Assembly: GCA_949126835.1 (NCBI GenBank)
Contig: OX421503.1
Location: 5,667,457-5,731,456 of the forward strand
Reading direction: 5' to 3'
DNA: 64,000 nucleotides
Origin: Anisus vortex
Lineage: Eukaryota > Mollusca > Gastropoda > Planorbidae
Made by a program: the position numbers and the translations under genes. Position 1 is the stretch's first letter. Every line of letters starts with the position of its first letter. This document shows positions 50,401-63,400 of the stretch, one piece after another. The notes under the pieces were generated by a model, which was not told the origin of the DNA, searched no databases, and saw only the letters and a list, made by a program, of their open reading frames with translations.

Positions 50401-53400
50401 CTTCTACAGCATCAAGACAGTTATGTAAGATGAGCGCTGAGAAATCTTTAAGCAAAAATATAATATTTTCTACATATCTAATATCAATATCTATATATTC
50501 TAATATCAAGTAGACTAATCAGCATAATAATTATTGCAAAACCTCACAACCTTACGTCCCGACTTTCGATCACGAGGAAAAAGAAGTGGAAACAATTATA
50601 CAAGAAAATTGAACAAATCATCAAGAAAACACCAAAGAAAGAAATTCTGGGCGACTGGAATGCATAAGTCAGCACTTACGCTTTCCAACATCGGTCAGGA
50701 ACAGATGGAAAATTTGAATGGGGTGAAACAAATGACAGGGAGTTCGATTACAAGAATTTGCACAAAGCCATCGCTTGACCATTGCAAATTCCCTTTACTT
50801 ATTCCAAAAATAAATCAAGAACAATCACATTGCAGTCACCGGGAGAATTAATCCAGAATCAAATAGACTATATCCTTGTGCCACGACGATTCAAATCGAT
50901 AATCAACAAATCACAAACAAGGTCTTTGCCTGTGGCAGAAATATGAAGTAACAATAATCTTTATCTATCTGGAGTAAAGTTGAAACTAAAATGGGATGGA
51001 AGAAATGAAACCCATCTCTCCCGGAATAATTTTGATAAATTAAAAGATCCTCAAGTGGCAGAAATGTTTCATGTCCTAGTAGGTGGTAAGTATACAGTAC
51101 TGACCACGATCAACCATGATGTATACATCTTAGAAAATACCTTAAAAGAAGTAATAATTTCAACTGCAAAAGAGGTCATAGTAACACAAAAAAGCAAGAA
51201 ACATCCATGGGTTACTAACAAGATACTTGATCTATGCGATACAAGAAGAGCCATAAAGAAAGAGAGAACAAATCTAGCCAGGTAGCAGCAGATAAGAACA
51301 GGTAAATAAATACAATCATCAGGAACGAAATGAAACAGTCAAACAAGACTGGATCAAAAATCAGTGCAGCACAGTGGATTATAGTATAGCAGTCAATAAT
51401 AGTAAGAAAGCATACGAGACATTAATAAACCTCACAAAAACACAGCAGAAGCCAGCTACAGTAATCGAAAACTGCAATGGTCAGCTCTTTACAGAAAACA
51501 CAGAAGTACTTGGACTTTGGACAGAATGCTTCAGCGAGCTATACAACTACAAGACCGACCCTGATACTAGCATACTACAATACAAACAAGATAGAAAGTT
51601 GGGCGAATTACCAGGGCTGCTGAGCACGGTCCAATAAGCAGTACGAAGTTTAGAAGTTGGCATGTCACCTTTGACCGACAACATGCCTGCTAAACTCATG
51701 AAATATGGGGTTAGCTGTGCAGTTCTACTCGATTAATGTATAGAGGACTTCCTCAAGATGTCACTTGGGGTCCGTCAATCTTGCGTTCTTCCTAGAAAAA
51801 ATCTTGCAAGTACTCGATGATTACCACACACCCATATCCATTGGTGAAAGACCGCTAAGTAATTTAAGAAAAGCTGATAATATCAGCCTGTTGGCCAAGA
51901 TCAACAAAGAACTACAAGAGCTCAAAGACAAGAATGCAAATGGAGCAGGGGCTTACGCAAAAGGTATCAGCTCAAATAATGTAAAATAATTATCAACACC
52001 ACAGATGCCAGAAGTGCAAGTATCATAATGAGCCAACCTCTGTATGTAGTAAAACAAATTCAAATATCTAGGAGACATCCATTATCCGTAGACCGGAGCT
52101 ATAAGACGAAAATTTGAGCAAGGATTGGGACAGCAATGGCAAACAATGACTAAACCGAATCTGGACCAGCAATAGCATTAGTATACCAACAAAGCTCAGG
52201 CTTTACAGTGCCCTTGTGAAAACCATTGCTCTGTAGGGATGTGAGACCTGGACGGTGCTATCAGCAACTGAAAACAAGTTGCAGGCATTCGAAAATAAAT
52301 GCATGTGAATAATCCTAAGAATCTCCTACCTAGCTAGAACACAGGGCTATTGAGTATATCTGGGATATAATGTCATCAATTGCGGGCCCTCTAGAAACCA
52401 TTATAGCAACAAAAAGCGGCACCTGCTGACATGGTTAGGTCATGTAGTGTGGTAAAATAACTTGTCAAAAACCATCCTCCAAGTCAATGTAGAAGGTGGA
52501 CGTTGGAGAGACCGTCAGCGGAGATGGTCATTTGAAAATGAAAAAGATTGGCCAGGGCTGCGAATAACTAAACTATTGACACCCGCTCGAGATAGGCAGA
52601 TATGGAGAAAATTGACGGCTGAAGTGTCCTTTTGCTCCCCCCAACGACCACAACGGTCAATGGTTTGATAGTGATCATATTATCTATTGTTCAAATAGGA
52701 AATCTAAGAAAAAAAAGTTTTAGTCTAGCCAGTATATTTTACCAAAATACCAATACTGGTACTAATACGGCACAACACTTTGTTGCTTATTGTTCTATTT
52801 GTTAATAATAGAATTACTGTCTAGTTATTTACTGGACGTTAAAAATCAATAATTATTATGATAATTATTTTTATACAGTTGTCTTGACCTTTCGATTGCA
52901 TAACTTATTAGAGCGATGTCGGTTTCATTCTGATTAAAATACTTTTAAAACCAATACTTACTCGAGCTTACAAGAGTCAAGTTGTGGAATTTTGCTAGCT
53001 TTTATGACATTTCTGCGTTGGTGGCTATTTATTAATAGCTAAGCAGACAATAAGCTAATACGCATTGGTAGTACAGTTTTTATTGCTATATTAAAATAGT
53101 AAATATTATAAATACATATACATATTAAATTAATCTAACTATGAACAAAAAAATAATAATAATAGCTAACTTTTTACTTACCGTAAACAAGAAAATTACA
53201 AGTAAACAGAGGATTTTTATGCGAAAAATGAATCTCCAATCCTATGTATTCCAGACTCACAGTTCCTGCATCTTCCCTAGTAATATTTGTCAAAGTTAGC
53301 TGAGCCTTAAAAAATCCTTTATCCAATAACATTAAAGTTGTCTTAGTCTTGATATTAAAATCACGACATTTTCGCATATATCTGGAAACACACTTGGAAA

Positions 53401-53523
53401 TAGGTATTTTATATAGGCCTATAAACCACCCTATTTTAAACGATTGTATTACACTGTGACGGAAAATACTTTCAAAAATTAGCATTTCTCCTCTAGCTGC
53501 TGGACCACACGAATTGCTGTTTT
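47453..53523 (-). CDS. Ig gene 2: IgSF single-pass membrane protein, first exon not found
   Basis: Minus-strand exons 53523..53182, 50436..50260, 48421..48341 and 47580..47453 have acceptors TTCAG/TCTCAG and donors G|GTAAGT, G|GTAACG and A|GTAAGT. All introns are phase 1, and the frame runs to a stop with no leftover base (243 codons with the split first codon). Exon 1 shown is a V-like Ig domain (IGWFIGLYKIPISKC, then LTLTNITREDAGTVSLEY), homologous to gene 3. Exons 2-3 are a split Ig domain (NCLDAVEEGSEVQCLCK…YWF, then FTCRGW…YKPSIL), homologous to gene 1 exons 4-5. The last exon is a membrane helix (LSFPFFLLIMFCIILDLLI, with an Asp) and a tail of about eight residues. It lacks the third Ig-like region of gene 1. 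The signal exon must lie above 53523 but was not found. Family and ligand are unknown. Confidence 0.78.
48541..49690. repeat. Intronic direct repeats bracketing a SINE
   Basis: TTTGATGACTCAAATGACTT near 48541..48611 recurs as TTTGATGACTCGAAAGACTT near 49619..49690, about 70 bp each and diverged. Within them, CCACAGAATA and ATAGAACAGAATGCG (48677..48712) recur inverted near 49445..49478. The segment lies in the gene 2 intron and may be an old composite insertion or a local duplication. Confidence 0.6.
48740..49000 (-). mobile_element. tRNA-derived SINE
   Basis: Minus strand: A-box region GGCCGTGCGGTTAGCTCACC (about 48970..48990) and B box GGGTTCTATTCCC (48923..48935), followed by a body and a tail with GAGCGCACTGAGCATG and AGCGCTATCTA. 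The tail is shared with 30530..30600. Confidence 0.75.
50540..52672 (+). pseudogene. Degraded APE-type LINE in the first recognised intron of gene 2
   Basis: Plus-strand fragments in changing frames. Endonuclease end: KKEILGDWNA, QNQIDYILVPRRFKS. RT: SPLTDNMPAKLMKYG, GVRQSCVLP, LNLRKADN-type degenerate motif (normally FADD), LRLYSALV. C-terminal part: SKTILQVNVEGGRWRDRQRR, WPGLRITKLLTPARDR, APQRP-like end. It is dead, with many stops. It is antisense to the host gene and is unrelated in frame and sequence to the LINE at 23650..24665. Confidence 0.85.
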
Positions 53524-54469
53524 CTGAAAGTTAAGAAAACAATTTATTGTAAAAAAAACACTATTTCTTTACATTAATTTTCCCCCAGCCAGACCAAACA
53601 TGATTCAATGTATAATGTATTGCAGTAAATGCTGTCATTTTAATCAACATATGATTTTAGCAATCAGTCTAATCAGATATAGACATATACATTTAAAAGT
53701 GATAATGAACCATGCACGTTTTCTTGTTTACTATATTTTATTTTTTTTCTATTTTTTTTTAAATAATATACACAATATGATCTTATTTATTACGTCTATA
53801 TACGTGATATTATTTATTTAATGTTTGCTGAATCGTAGGCCCCATTAAACACTTGACTTGTTTTAATTTTCATCTAGTATACAATTTTTTTTTACAAAAA
53901 TGTAAAAGTTAAATGAATGATATGTATATAAATTTGTCAAATGAAATCTCTAAATATGAATGGAAATTGAGATGACTAAGTTAAATACGTGTTTATGATT
54001 CCTAATTGGTAAGGAAATAAATTTTCTGGTAAAATAGTTGCCCGTGAATTTGAGAAATAAAGGATACAGAATTGTGGATTGGTCAAAGAGTGTACTGCAA
54101 GGGGAAGCGTTATATGTTTAGTCTTATATCGCTTATCCACCTTTAAGAAGATTAATGTTAGTAGTATCTTGAAACATATTTTTTCTGACTTTTTATTGTT
54201 ATCATCTTTCAACTATTTCGCATATGTTACGGGCATCAGCACACTATAGTGGCATAACTGGGCCTACATAAATTATAATGTCTTCCGCCCTTTAGATTTA
54301 GCTTTAAGCCACTTGGAAGGCAACAAAAAATTACCCATGGTCGGAGTAGTAAATGGCTAGTATGCATTCAGCTCTTACGCTTGCTTATATGATTATAATT
54401 GTGTATAGCGCAAAAGAGGATGCACGGCTGAATGTGGCCTCTCCTTAATGGGCTTGCCCTCAGTACGGA
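53524..54469. other. Spacer upstream of the first recognised exon of gene 2
   Basis: AT-rich. I searched the minus strand for an ATG plus hydrophobic stretch ending in a phase-1 donor and found none. Confidence 0.4.
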
Positions 54470-54690
54470 CAGAGCCGGATTTACCTATAAGCTAAGCTAC
54501 ACAAGATATAGCTTAGAGCAGGCACTTTAATGGCGGCCACAAGAAAAAATTGTCCGTATGGGCAATTGTCATATATACATAAATATACTGCAGCATTATT
54601 TGTCCCAATACCGAACGTCCGGAACGTCCCATACTCTTCACCCAATTTTGTTCAAAATAGTTTAAAATAAGATAAAATTGTGTATTTTTA

Positions 54691-55770
54691 TTACTTCCTT
54701 TATTTTAAGTTGCATTTTCTGTCTGTCTGTCTGTCTGCAATCGTCGTGCAAAAATTGGCTTCGATTTTTCGACCACTTGCCGTGATCCGATCGAGCTGAA
54801 ATTTGGACAGCAGATTTGTGGCGCCTAACAAAACATCCTATCAAATTTTCAGTTAAAATGACTTAATAATACTACACTTATGACAATATTCATTTCTTAA
54901 AAGGAAAGTATTAGAAATATTTTAATTTCGCGTTAAAAATGCCTGTGCAACTTTTTATAGTTTCTCGACGCAAAGCTAGAAAAAAAAAATTATGCGCTAC
55001 GATTATTTTTAGAACAATTCATACGGAGTAAGGATATATTTTTGAGATTTGCGACACAGATATTTTTTAATTACATGATGGTAAACTTAGTTTGCAAATA
55101 AAGGGAGTATGATAAAAACTGTGTTTTTATGGTTTTATTGTTTACTTCCTTTATTTTAAGTTGCATTTTCTGTCTGTCTGCAATCATCGTGGGTACAAAA
55201 ATTTGCTTCGATTTTTCGACCACTTCCCGTGGTCCGATCGTAATGAAATTTGGACAGCAGATTTGGGGCGCCTAACAATACATCCTGTTAAATTTTCAGT
55301 TAAAACGACTTAATAATACTACACTTATGACAATATTCATTTCTTAAAAGGAAAGTATAAGAAATATATTGATTTCGCGTTAAAAATGCCTGTGCAACTT
55401 TTTATACTTTTTCGGCGCAAAGCTAGAAAAAAAAATTATGCGCAAAGATTATTTTTAGAACAATTCATACTGAGTAAGGAGATATTTTTGAGATTTGCGA
55501 CACAGATATTTTTCTGTACGTTTCATTTCCAGTAGTCAACCAATTATTTAATTACATGATGGTAAACTTAGTTTGCAAATAAAGGGAGTATAATAAAAAC
55601 TTCGTTTTTATAGTTTTCTTGTTTTACTCCCTTTATTTTAAGTTGCATTTTCTGTCTGTCTGCAATCGTCGTGCAAAACTTTGGTTCGATTTTTCGACCA
55701 CTTCCCGTGATGGTAGACTTAGTTTGCAAATAAAGGGAGTATAATGAAAACTTCGTTTTTATGGTTTTCT
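54691..55770. repeat. Long tandem repeat inside the hAT element
   Basis: Two near-full units of about 450-480 bp (from 54691 and 55141) and a shortened third (from 55624). Each begins with CTTTATTTTAAGTTGCATTT and TCTGTCTGTCTG and includes CTTCGATTTTTCGACCACTT. Confidence 0.9.
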
Positions 55771-56009
55771 TGTTAAATAATTTGTTTCAATTTTTTTCTA
55801 TTTAGCAATGGTTTTCGATCGTGGATACCGATAGATCTATTATCTCTAAGTTTCTAATATTTAGCCTGTTTAATTTGAATGGCCCTTTTTTAAAAAGAAG
55901 AACAAAGATTTTAAGACCCACAAAACTATGACTGTTGTTTTGATGCAGTAAACTTGTTTGGTATTGTTCCAAAAATATTTTTTTTTCATCATCTAACATA
56001 GGTAGGCAG

Positions 56010-56994
56010 TACTGCTGTCATTCTTAAAAGATGATTCAAAAGTTCCAAAGTCTTTGTCAAAGACTAGATGGGAAGCACTTTCAATGGCCACAAGTGCAAT
56101 ACTTGATAATTATGATGGAATAATTTCTGCACTGCATCAGCTGCATATTGAGATACAACAGAGAATGTTGAAACAAGAAATCAGGCCATAAAAATTTTGA
56201 ATAAAATGGAGCAGTTTTAATTTATGGTAGTGTTATATTTGTGGAGCTACTTGCTGGATGAATTTCAGAAGTCTAGTCAATCCCTGCAAGACCCCCAAAT
56301 TCACTTTCGGATTTTGTTAAAGGTTCCAGGGTTGTGTTCGATCATTTTGAAGAAAAAACAAAGGGAAAATTGCCTGACGTTGATAACATGAATAGCAGAT
56401 ATTGAAGAAGGCATATCAATGATGATGAAGATGAAGCGTTAGAGAACCTTGCGCCAAGAGACAAGTTCAGAATCAAATCATTTATACCTTGATGCATTGA
56501 GAGTCAATTCTGGAACAGAGGGTCTCAGTAAAAAGCAAAATAGTTTTCAATCTAAACCAAATTAGAAGCTACAGAAGAAGAGATTCGTGAAGGAGTTAAT
56601 ACTTTATGCCAAATATATCCTGAAGATGTGGACATGAACCTTGTTGGAGAAGCAATGCATTTTCATCAATATGTTAGAGATAGTCAAGCCTATGGTTCAG
56701 CGGAACATAATTGTCTTACACTTCAGGATCTGTATAGGGTAATATTAAACGATTGTGTCCAATAAGCATTCCCTAATGCAAAAGCGATTTTAAGATTGTG
56801 TCTTATTATGTAGGTTGCAAATTGATCTGGAGGAAGATCTTTTTCTCAGCTAAAGAGCACAAAAACAGAATTTAAAACAACAATGACCCAAGAAACATGT
56901 GTATAGAAAGTGACAAACTATGCAGTTTATCATTTGATGATGTCATCAGTGATTTTGCTCTGACAAAAGCAAGAAAACAAAATATTTTAGTTTA
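56010..56994 (+). pseudogene. hAT transposase remnant
   Basis: Fragments on the plus strand include KSLSKTRWEALSMATSAI, LCQIYPEDVDMNLVGEAMHF, then FPNAKAILRLCLI and SFSQLKSTKTEFKTTMTQE…LSFDDVISDFALTKARKQN. The last segments are the C-terminal dimerisation region as seen in ZMYM1-like hAT transposases. Stops and frameshifts make it inactive. Confidence 0.85.
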
Positions 56995-57344
56995 ATATAA
57001 TTCCTTAATCCTTACAACATTTTTCAAGAGATTAGATACTAAGCCTTTGTAAATTTTGCCTTTTAAAAGAATTACAGTTTGTTTTTACCAGGGTTTGCAT
57101 TTTAAGTTTGTTATGAATAAAAATGATTTTAAGTTAATGATTTATTATTTCACAAAATTATAGGCTATACAATTTAATTGTATTTTAGCTTAACCCTCTA
57201 GGTATTTGCACTAACATATAATATCTGGATTTATAAAGGGCCCCATATCTCAAATAGCTTAAGGCCTTTTCAAGTCTAAATCCGGCCCTGAGTAAAGACA
57301 TACATTTGATGAACTGTACAAATCAGTCAAGGCTACACTTTTTA

Positions 57345-57400
57345 GTGTCAAAAGTTTAGTTGCCTTTGGGATGCATTATGACTATTACCTTATAGACCTT
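57345..57400 (-). pseudogene. Pseudoexon from a fourth Ig-gene copy
   Basis: The minus strand reads VYKVIVIMHPKGN, stop, TFDT, matching gene 1 exon 6 (IYNVTVIMFPRGNQTFDT, in 27222..27043). At DNA level, AGTGTCAAAAGTTTAGTTGCC matches AGTGTCAAAAGTTTGGTTGCC. The stop is TAA against CAA (Gln) in gene 1. No neighbouring exons were recognised. Confidence 0.75.
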
Positions 57401-58961
57401 TTTACTCTGACCCCGGTTGTCATGCAAAAAAGGGCGTTACTGACCTTCGCAGTCGCTTCCAATTCTCTTTGACTAGCCTTTGGGGGGCAATAGTTTTTTT
57501 AGAAGCTCTTTACACTTTGCATTTTACTAAAGGCATTTATGTTTGATAGAGACAGAGGCAAGAGGCATTTTCGCGAATATAAAATTCATAGCCATAGCAA
57601 TTAAATATTATGTTAAACTTTAAAATAAAATATTGTTCGCTGGAAGAGGCTATATAGACTATATAATAGCCTTTGGGCCTATGACCGTACGCAGTTTGTC
57701 GGCGTATGTGTTCCATATTGAATATGATAGGCCTATGCCATTGTGCATGAAATATTATTCAATAATATAACTAAAAAATCATGGAAGAAAACACGCATCA
57801 GTTTGCAAATATCAAAATATATGGCATATAGGCCTATACCTTCATATTCGCTTAATTATTTCATGCAATCGGTTAATCATTACTTTTCTATAAAATCAAA
57901 AAATGATAGGCCTACAACTAAATGACATAGGCCTACTATATTCTATATCGTATATAATTTGGCATAGCCCAATGCCTTAATTAGCCTTCTGGCCCTATTA
58001 TATGGCATACATAATATAGGTTACATTTATATAAGCAAAGGCTATTTTTCTATATTTAACCTTTTGACATAGCTTAATAGGCTTAAATTATTATAGATTA
58101 TACCTAGGCCTATATAATAAAATATAGTAGCCTAAATAGTTTGAGTTTAAACCGTTTCAATTATAGCCTAGGCCTAGGCTATATAAATAGACTATAATAG
58201 GCCTACACTATAATTATATAAAGTTAGCTAAATAGATAGATAGGGCAATTAAATAATAGGGCTTATAATCCTATATATTTATAATTTATATATGTCTATA
58301 GCTATGTTTTGACTGCTATAGCTCTAGCAGGCTCTATAGTAGTCTATAGGACTAAAGGTGCTTGCGGCATATATTATAATTGTAGGATAGGCTTCTAGTC
58401 TAATTCATGCCTATTATGCTAGGTTAAGAAAGAAAAAGAAAAATTAGGCCTACAACGATTTATATTGCAATATATAAGAAAGTAATGCAAAATAAGTGTT
58501 GAGACTTCTACAAAAATAAAGTTTTATAACTATCCTAAATGATATTTATTGTAGCCTATGTTTTATAAGACGAGTTACTGACACAGCGATTGCTCGGTAC
58601 ATTAACTGGGCCTGGGTAACAATAGTCGCCATAGACGCTTCGAAAGCCTAGAATGTATAATAAATGTTTTTTTGTGTGTTAAAAACTGGTTCAAAATGTA
58701 AAAACAAAGGGTACAGTTAGCTCACTGGCTTCTCGGAATAAAGTTTTTATGAAGTATTTTTTTTTAAATGAACAATTAATATAATTACGCCTAAAAACCA
58801 CTAGGCCCCCAGTTAAATAACAAAGACGAAGAGCAATCAGCTGTTTCTTTCTGCCCCCACTGAGTGCGCATGCCCAGACTTTGAACTTTAATTTGGAATA
58901 ATTAAAAAATGGAAAGGTCTATAGATACTATAACGTCATACAAGAAAAGCACGTGTGTAAC
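57401..58961. other. Spacer before element D
   Basis: AT-rich with very many AGGCCTATA-type words; no coding seen. Confidence 0.4.
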
Positions 58962-59325
58962 TGTGATGATTTAAAATATATATAGTTGTTTTAGGGGGAC
59001 ATAATTTGTATAATCTCTAACCCGGTGTTAATGTACAGAATAAACGAGTGACGTTTTACGATAAAAACAATGACGTGGGAGTTAGATTGAACGTAGCGTA
59101 CATTTGAAGATAAAGACAGACGACCTTAGAATTTGGTAGTGGCTGGACGTGTTTTAGACTAGGCTATATAAACTGTGATGTATTTGAATTCATCTTGTAC
59201 ATAAATTGCATTAAATATTGAGTTCTCATTTCTACTAAAAGCCGGCAGTTTGTTCATTGATTATTAATATATAATGTGATCTCCCTGAGAGTTGTTAACA
59301 TAGTAATTACAAAATAACGGTCACA
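58962..59325 (+). repeat. Probable 5' LTR of element D
   Basis: Runs from TGTGATGAT to GGTCACA, just before the primer-binding site, with a TATA-like CTATATAAAC near 59163. The left edge is inferred from the inverted end only; the paired LTR is beyond the window. Confidence 0.55.
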
Positions 59326-59330
59326 TTATT

Positions 59331-59341
59331 TGGCGCCCAAC
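59331..59341 (+). promoter_or_regulatory. Primer-binding site of element D
   Basis: TGGCGCCCAAC matches the start of a lysine-tRNA type primer-binding site used by many retroelements. It differs from the PBS of A, B and C. Confidence 0.75.
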
Positions 59342-60471
59342 TAAAATTCGGAAGCTCAAGGTGAATTCGGAAGCCCAATGTGGAATATTGAAAATCAACG
59401 GAGAATGTTGAAGGAGAATCAAGGTGAATATTATTGAAAATCAAGTTGAAAGAAAGCCTACAATATATTGTGAAGCACAGCTTAAAGAATACCGCAAATG
59501 AACGTTTCTTACGACTAAAAGAAGACTAAAATTCAATGTCAAGAAATATCGACGAGAAAGAAAATTTGACGGTTTAACAGTATAGCCTAGCACGTTCTTG
59601 GAATTAAGCGCTACCAGTACATAACGGTGTACATGAAGATAGAAACGGAAGTTTATGTATGTTACCAAGCAAGTCGGTTAAAAAGGCCACTGGAAGTTGA
59701 AAGGCGTCTCGGATACATTTTAAAAGTATCGAAAGTGGTAACAATTATTGAAACAATAGTAAAGCTGTGTTTAATAGGACAAGCTAAGTTTGTCAAGTGA
59801 AGAGATTAAAAGAGAATCTCCGTAGAACTAGTAAATGGTTCGAGAAAAGAAGAATACTTCAGAATAGTCACAGAACTAGAAGTCAGTTCAGTACAGTAGC
59901 AGAAGTCAAGTGAAATTGGAAGTAAACAGAAACTGCAACAAAGTGAAAGGATTGTAATTATTATGAATTAACGAACACACGAAGACTTTGGGCTGAAATA
60001 ACCTGTGTGGTGGAGGATCATTTCGAGTTTGGAACCTCGGATTCGGAGACGGAAGGAAAAGGAACGCGTTTTTTAAGATAAGTAAACTGGTGTATACGTT
60101 ATGTTGTAGTATAGTATATGCCTAGATTTTTCTTGTGAAATCACTGGCATGTATTAGTTTCTTTTAGGAATTTTGTGTATACACTTATTGAAAAGTCCCT
60201 GTAAGTCAGGTTAGTTGAAAAAGACTTTTCATAAGTGTATATTACATAATATATGTTAGATTGTATAGTCTTGTATGCACAGTGTTATCATATTGTTTAT
60301 ATATTTGTCATAGTAAATTTTTTGTGAATCTCGAGTCTCATCTACTATCTGTGGTGTTCTTATTTTTATATATATATTGATTATTATATTGATATTTATT
60401 TTATGCATATTGTAATATTGATTACATTTTAAATTATATTAGTTTGTTGTAGTTATATATATTAATTGAAA
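59342..60471 (+). other. Leader of element D
   Basis: About 1.1 kb without coding, purine-rich at first. A short imperfect inverted repeat (GTATACACTTATTGAAAAGT, then ACTTTTCATAAGTGTATAT, 60175..60242) could form a stem-loop in the RNA leader. Confidence 0.55.
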
Positions 60472-63400
60472 ATGGAGTGTCCCTCAATGGAGACATATGC
60501 GCTGTACATAAATTATGGTAAGGAGTTGGGATATACTGGTAAAGAAATGGATGAGTGGGTGGAGAGAAAATGGAGAGAGTATTTAGAAGCTAAAGAAAAA
60601 AATAATGAAAGAGAAGAAAGGGCTAAAGAAAAAGCTAGAGCTGATGAGATAGAGCTAGAGAGATTAAAACAAATTGAAAAAGCTAGAGCTGATGAGATAG
60701 AGCTAGAGAGATTAAAACAAATTGAAAAAGCTAGAGCTGATGAGATGGAATTAAAGAGATTAGAGATAGAGTTTAAAAAGTTAGAATTAGAGGCTAAGAA
60801 TAATAGTGCAAATGTAAACATTGGAGTAACTAGACCTGTTGTTGACCAGGAAATGGCTATTAGAAATAACATGTGCAGATTTACTTTCCAATTATTTAAT
60901 GAAAAGGATGGTTCTATTGATACATTTCTAAAAAAATTTGAAATGGAAATGGAGAGACAAAATTTTTCACCATGTTATTGGTCTGGACTACTGGGAAAAT
61001 CCTTTACAGGAGATATTCCATCAAAAATTTGTATGGAACAATCAGATTATGCATCTGTCAAGGAACAATTGTTAAGACATTTTGGAAGTACAGAGGAGGC
61101 TTATAGAAAGAAATTTTTTGAAATGACTTTATCAAAGGAAGAAGATCCAAAAAGTTATTTTGACTCATTGACAAGTGCTATGGACAAATGGTTAAAATGT
61201 GCTAAAATAGAAAAATCATTTGAGGAACTGAAGAATTTTATTATTAGAGATAAGGCAATATATTCACTTGATAAGACTCTCAAAGCATTCATTCAGGAGA
61301 GATCTCCCAAGACTATAGAGGAAATAGTTGACTTGATTAGGAACTATAAATTAGCTCATCCCATGGCACCTACTTCTAAAGGAGAGGATTACCAGGATAT
61401 AATATGCTTTGCTAAAGGCAATGATAATTTTCAAAGAGGAAGACAATTATTAAGGAGTAAGATGAAGTGTGGTAATTGTGGAAGAAATAACCATGTTACT
61501 AAGGATTGTAAAGATAAGAGAGATAACACATTGACATGTTTTATATGTAAAAGGAAAGGACATATAGCAAGAAATTGCTTCAGAAGGTCAAGTTCTGCTG
61601 GAAACAATAATAATAATAATAGATCTCAGGGATATACACAACAAAGAGATCACAACTCCATATTTAATCAGAACAGGAATCATTGTGGAGCTGTGTTATC
61701 AAGAAGCAAAGGAATAAAGTTTTTTCCAGGATATGTGGGATTAATACCAGTTTTCGCAGTTCGTGACACAGGAGCCTCTGTCATTGCAATAAACAGCAAA
61801 TATGTTCAGTCAAATCAATATACTGGTGAGGTAGCAGATTGTACATCATTTGATGGAAGAGTGATTAAATTGAGGTTAGCCTACATTGATATTAGGACAC
61901 CATATATTACAGGTAGAGTACTGGCTCATGTTATAAATGATGCACCAATTGATTTAATTATTGGAAATGTTGAATCAGTTAAAGAATGTACTAGAGAGGA
62001 AATAGAAACATGGGAATTTAATAATAAGCAAGCACAATGTAATGTGATTAATGAATGTAAAGCAAGCAATACTGAAGAAAGTCAGACAATGGTGAATAGT
62101 GAAAAAGACACATCAATTGATAGTGAATCATTACTGAATGAAAACTTTAATTTGGAAAAATTCAAAAAAGAACAAAGAGAGGATACTACATTGAATAGAC
62201 TATTCAAATCTACAGAGAAAGGAAATACTAATAAAAATAGTGTATGCAAAGTGAAAAATGATACACAACTATTTGTCAGAGAGATACTCATAAATGGCAG
62301 ACAAGTGGAACAAATAGTTGCACCATATAAATATAGAACAGAAATAATGACTAATGCTCATTCTATACCATTGGCTGGTCATATGGGAGTTGGTAAAACC
62401 AAAAACAGAATAATACAACATTACTTTTGGTCTAAAATGTCAAAAGATGTTAAAAGATTTGTTAAACAATGCAAATTGTGTCAGATGAAAGAATCTGGAA
62501 GTAACTTTACCAAAGCACCAATACAAAAAGGAGTGACTGCAACTAGACCATTTCAGAAGGTAGCCATAGATATCATTGGTTTGATGCCCATTATGTCTAA
62601 CAGAGGACATAGATATATTCTTACATTGATTGATATATGTTCAAGGTATGCAGAGGCAGTACCATTAAAGAAAATTGAATCTACAGATATAGTGCAAGCA
62701 TTATATTTAATATTTACTAGAATTGGATTTCCTGAAGAGATAATATCTGATAGAGGAACTCAATTTACATCAAAATTGACTAAAGAATTCATGGAAACAT
62801 TTGGAATAAAGCAGAAATTTACAACACCCTATCATCCTCAATGTAATGGAATGTGTGAGAGATTTAACAAAACTCTGAAGGAAATGTTGTCAAAAGTTAG
62901 TAATGAGGATCCAAAGAATTGGGATTTGGCAATACCATCAATTTTATTTGCATATAGAGAAACTACTCATGATAGTACAGGTTTTTCACCATTTGAATTG
63001 ATATATGGAAATAATCCAAGAAATCCACTTAGTATTCTCAAAGAACCATTAGTAGGTAGTGAAAACAGGGAAATGACTAATTATGAGTTAGTTACAAATA
63101 AGAAACAACAATTAGAAATTGCTTTGGAAGAGGCTAGAAAGAATTCAGACAATAATAAGGAAAAGAAAATAAATAGAGTAAATCAGGATAGGAAACTAAG
63201 AACCTTGGAACCAGGAGATAAAGCTTTGCTAAAATTAAAAAATCAAAATAACAAACTATTTACTGAATGGCTAGGGCCATATGATGTGGTTAGAAAGGTC
63301 ACAGATGTGGATTATGAGATAAGAATTAAGGATCAACTTAAAGTTTTTCATATTAATAATTTAAAAAAGTATAATGATCAATCAGTAGAAAGCAATACAT

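Larger units (their letters stand above)
54470..57290 (+). mobile_element. hAT transposon (ZMYM1-like transposase), degraded
   Basis: Ends CAGAGCCGGATTTA and, inverted, CAGGGCCGGATTTA. Flanking 8-mers AGTACGGA (54462..54469) and AGTAAAGA (57291..57298) fit an 8-bp target duplication with two changes. Inside are a tandemly repeated block and a decayed transposase. The right end lies about 50 bp from the Ig pseudoexon at 57345. Confidence 0.82.

Noticed and set aside
60513..60872. Minus-strand ORF of 119 codons with Ser/Leu repeats
   Set aside because: Reverse reading of the 48-bp coiled-coil repeat in element D gag.
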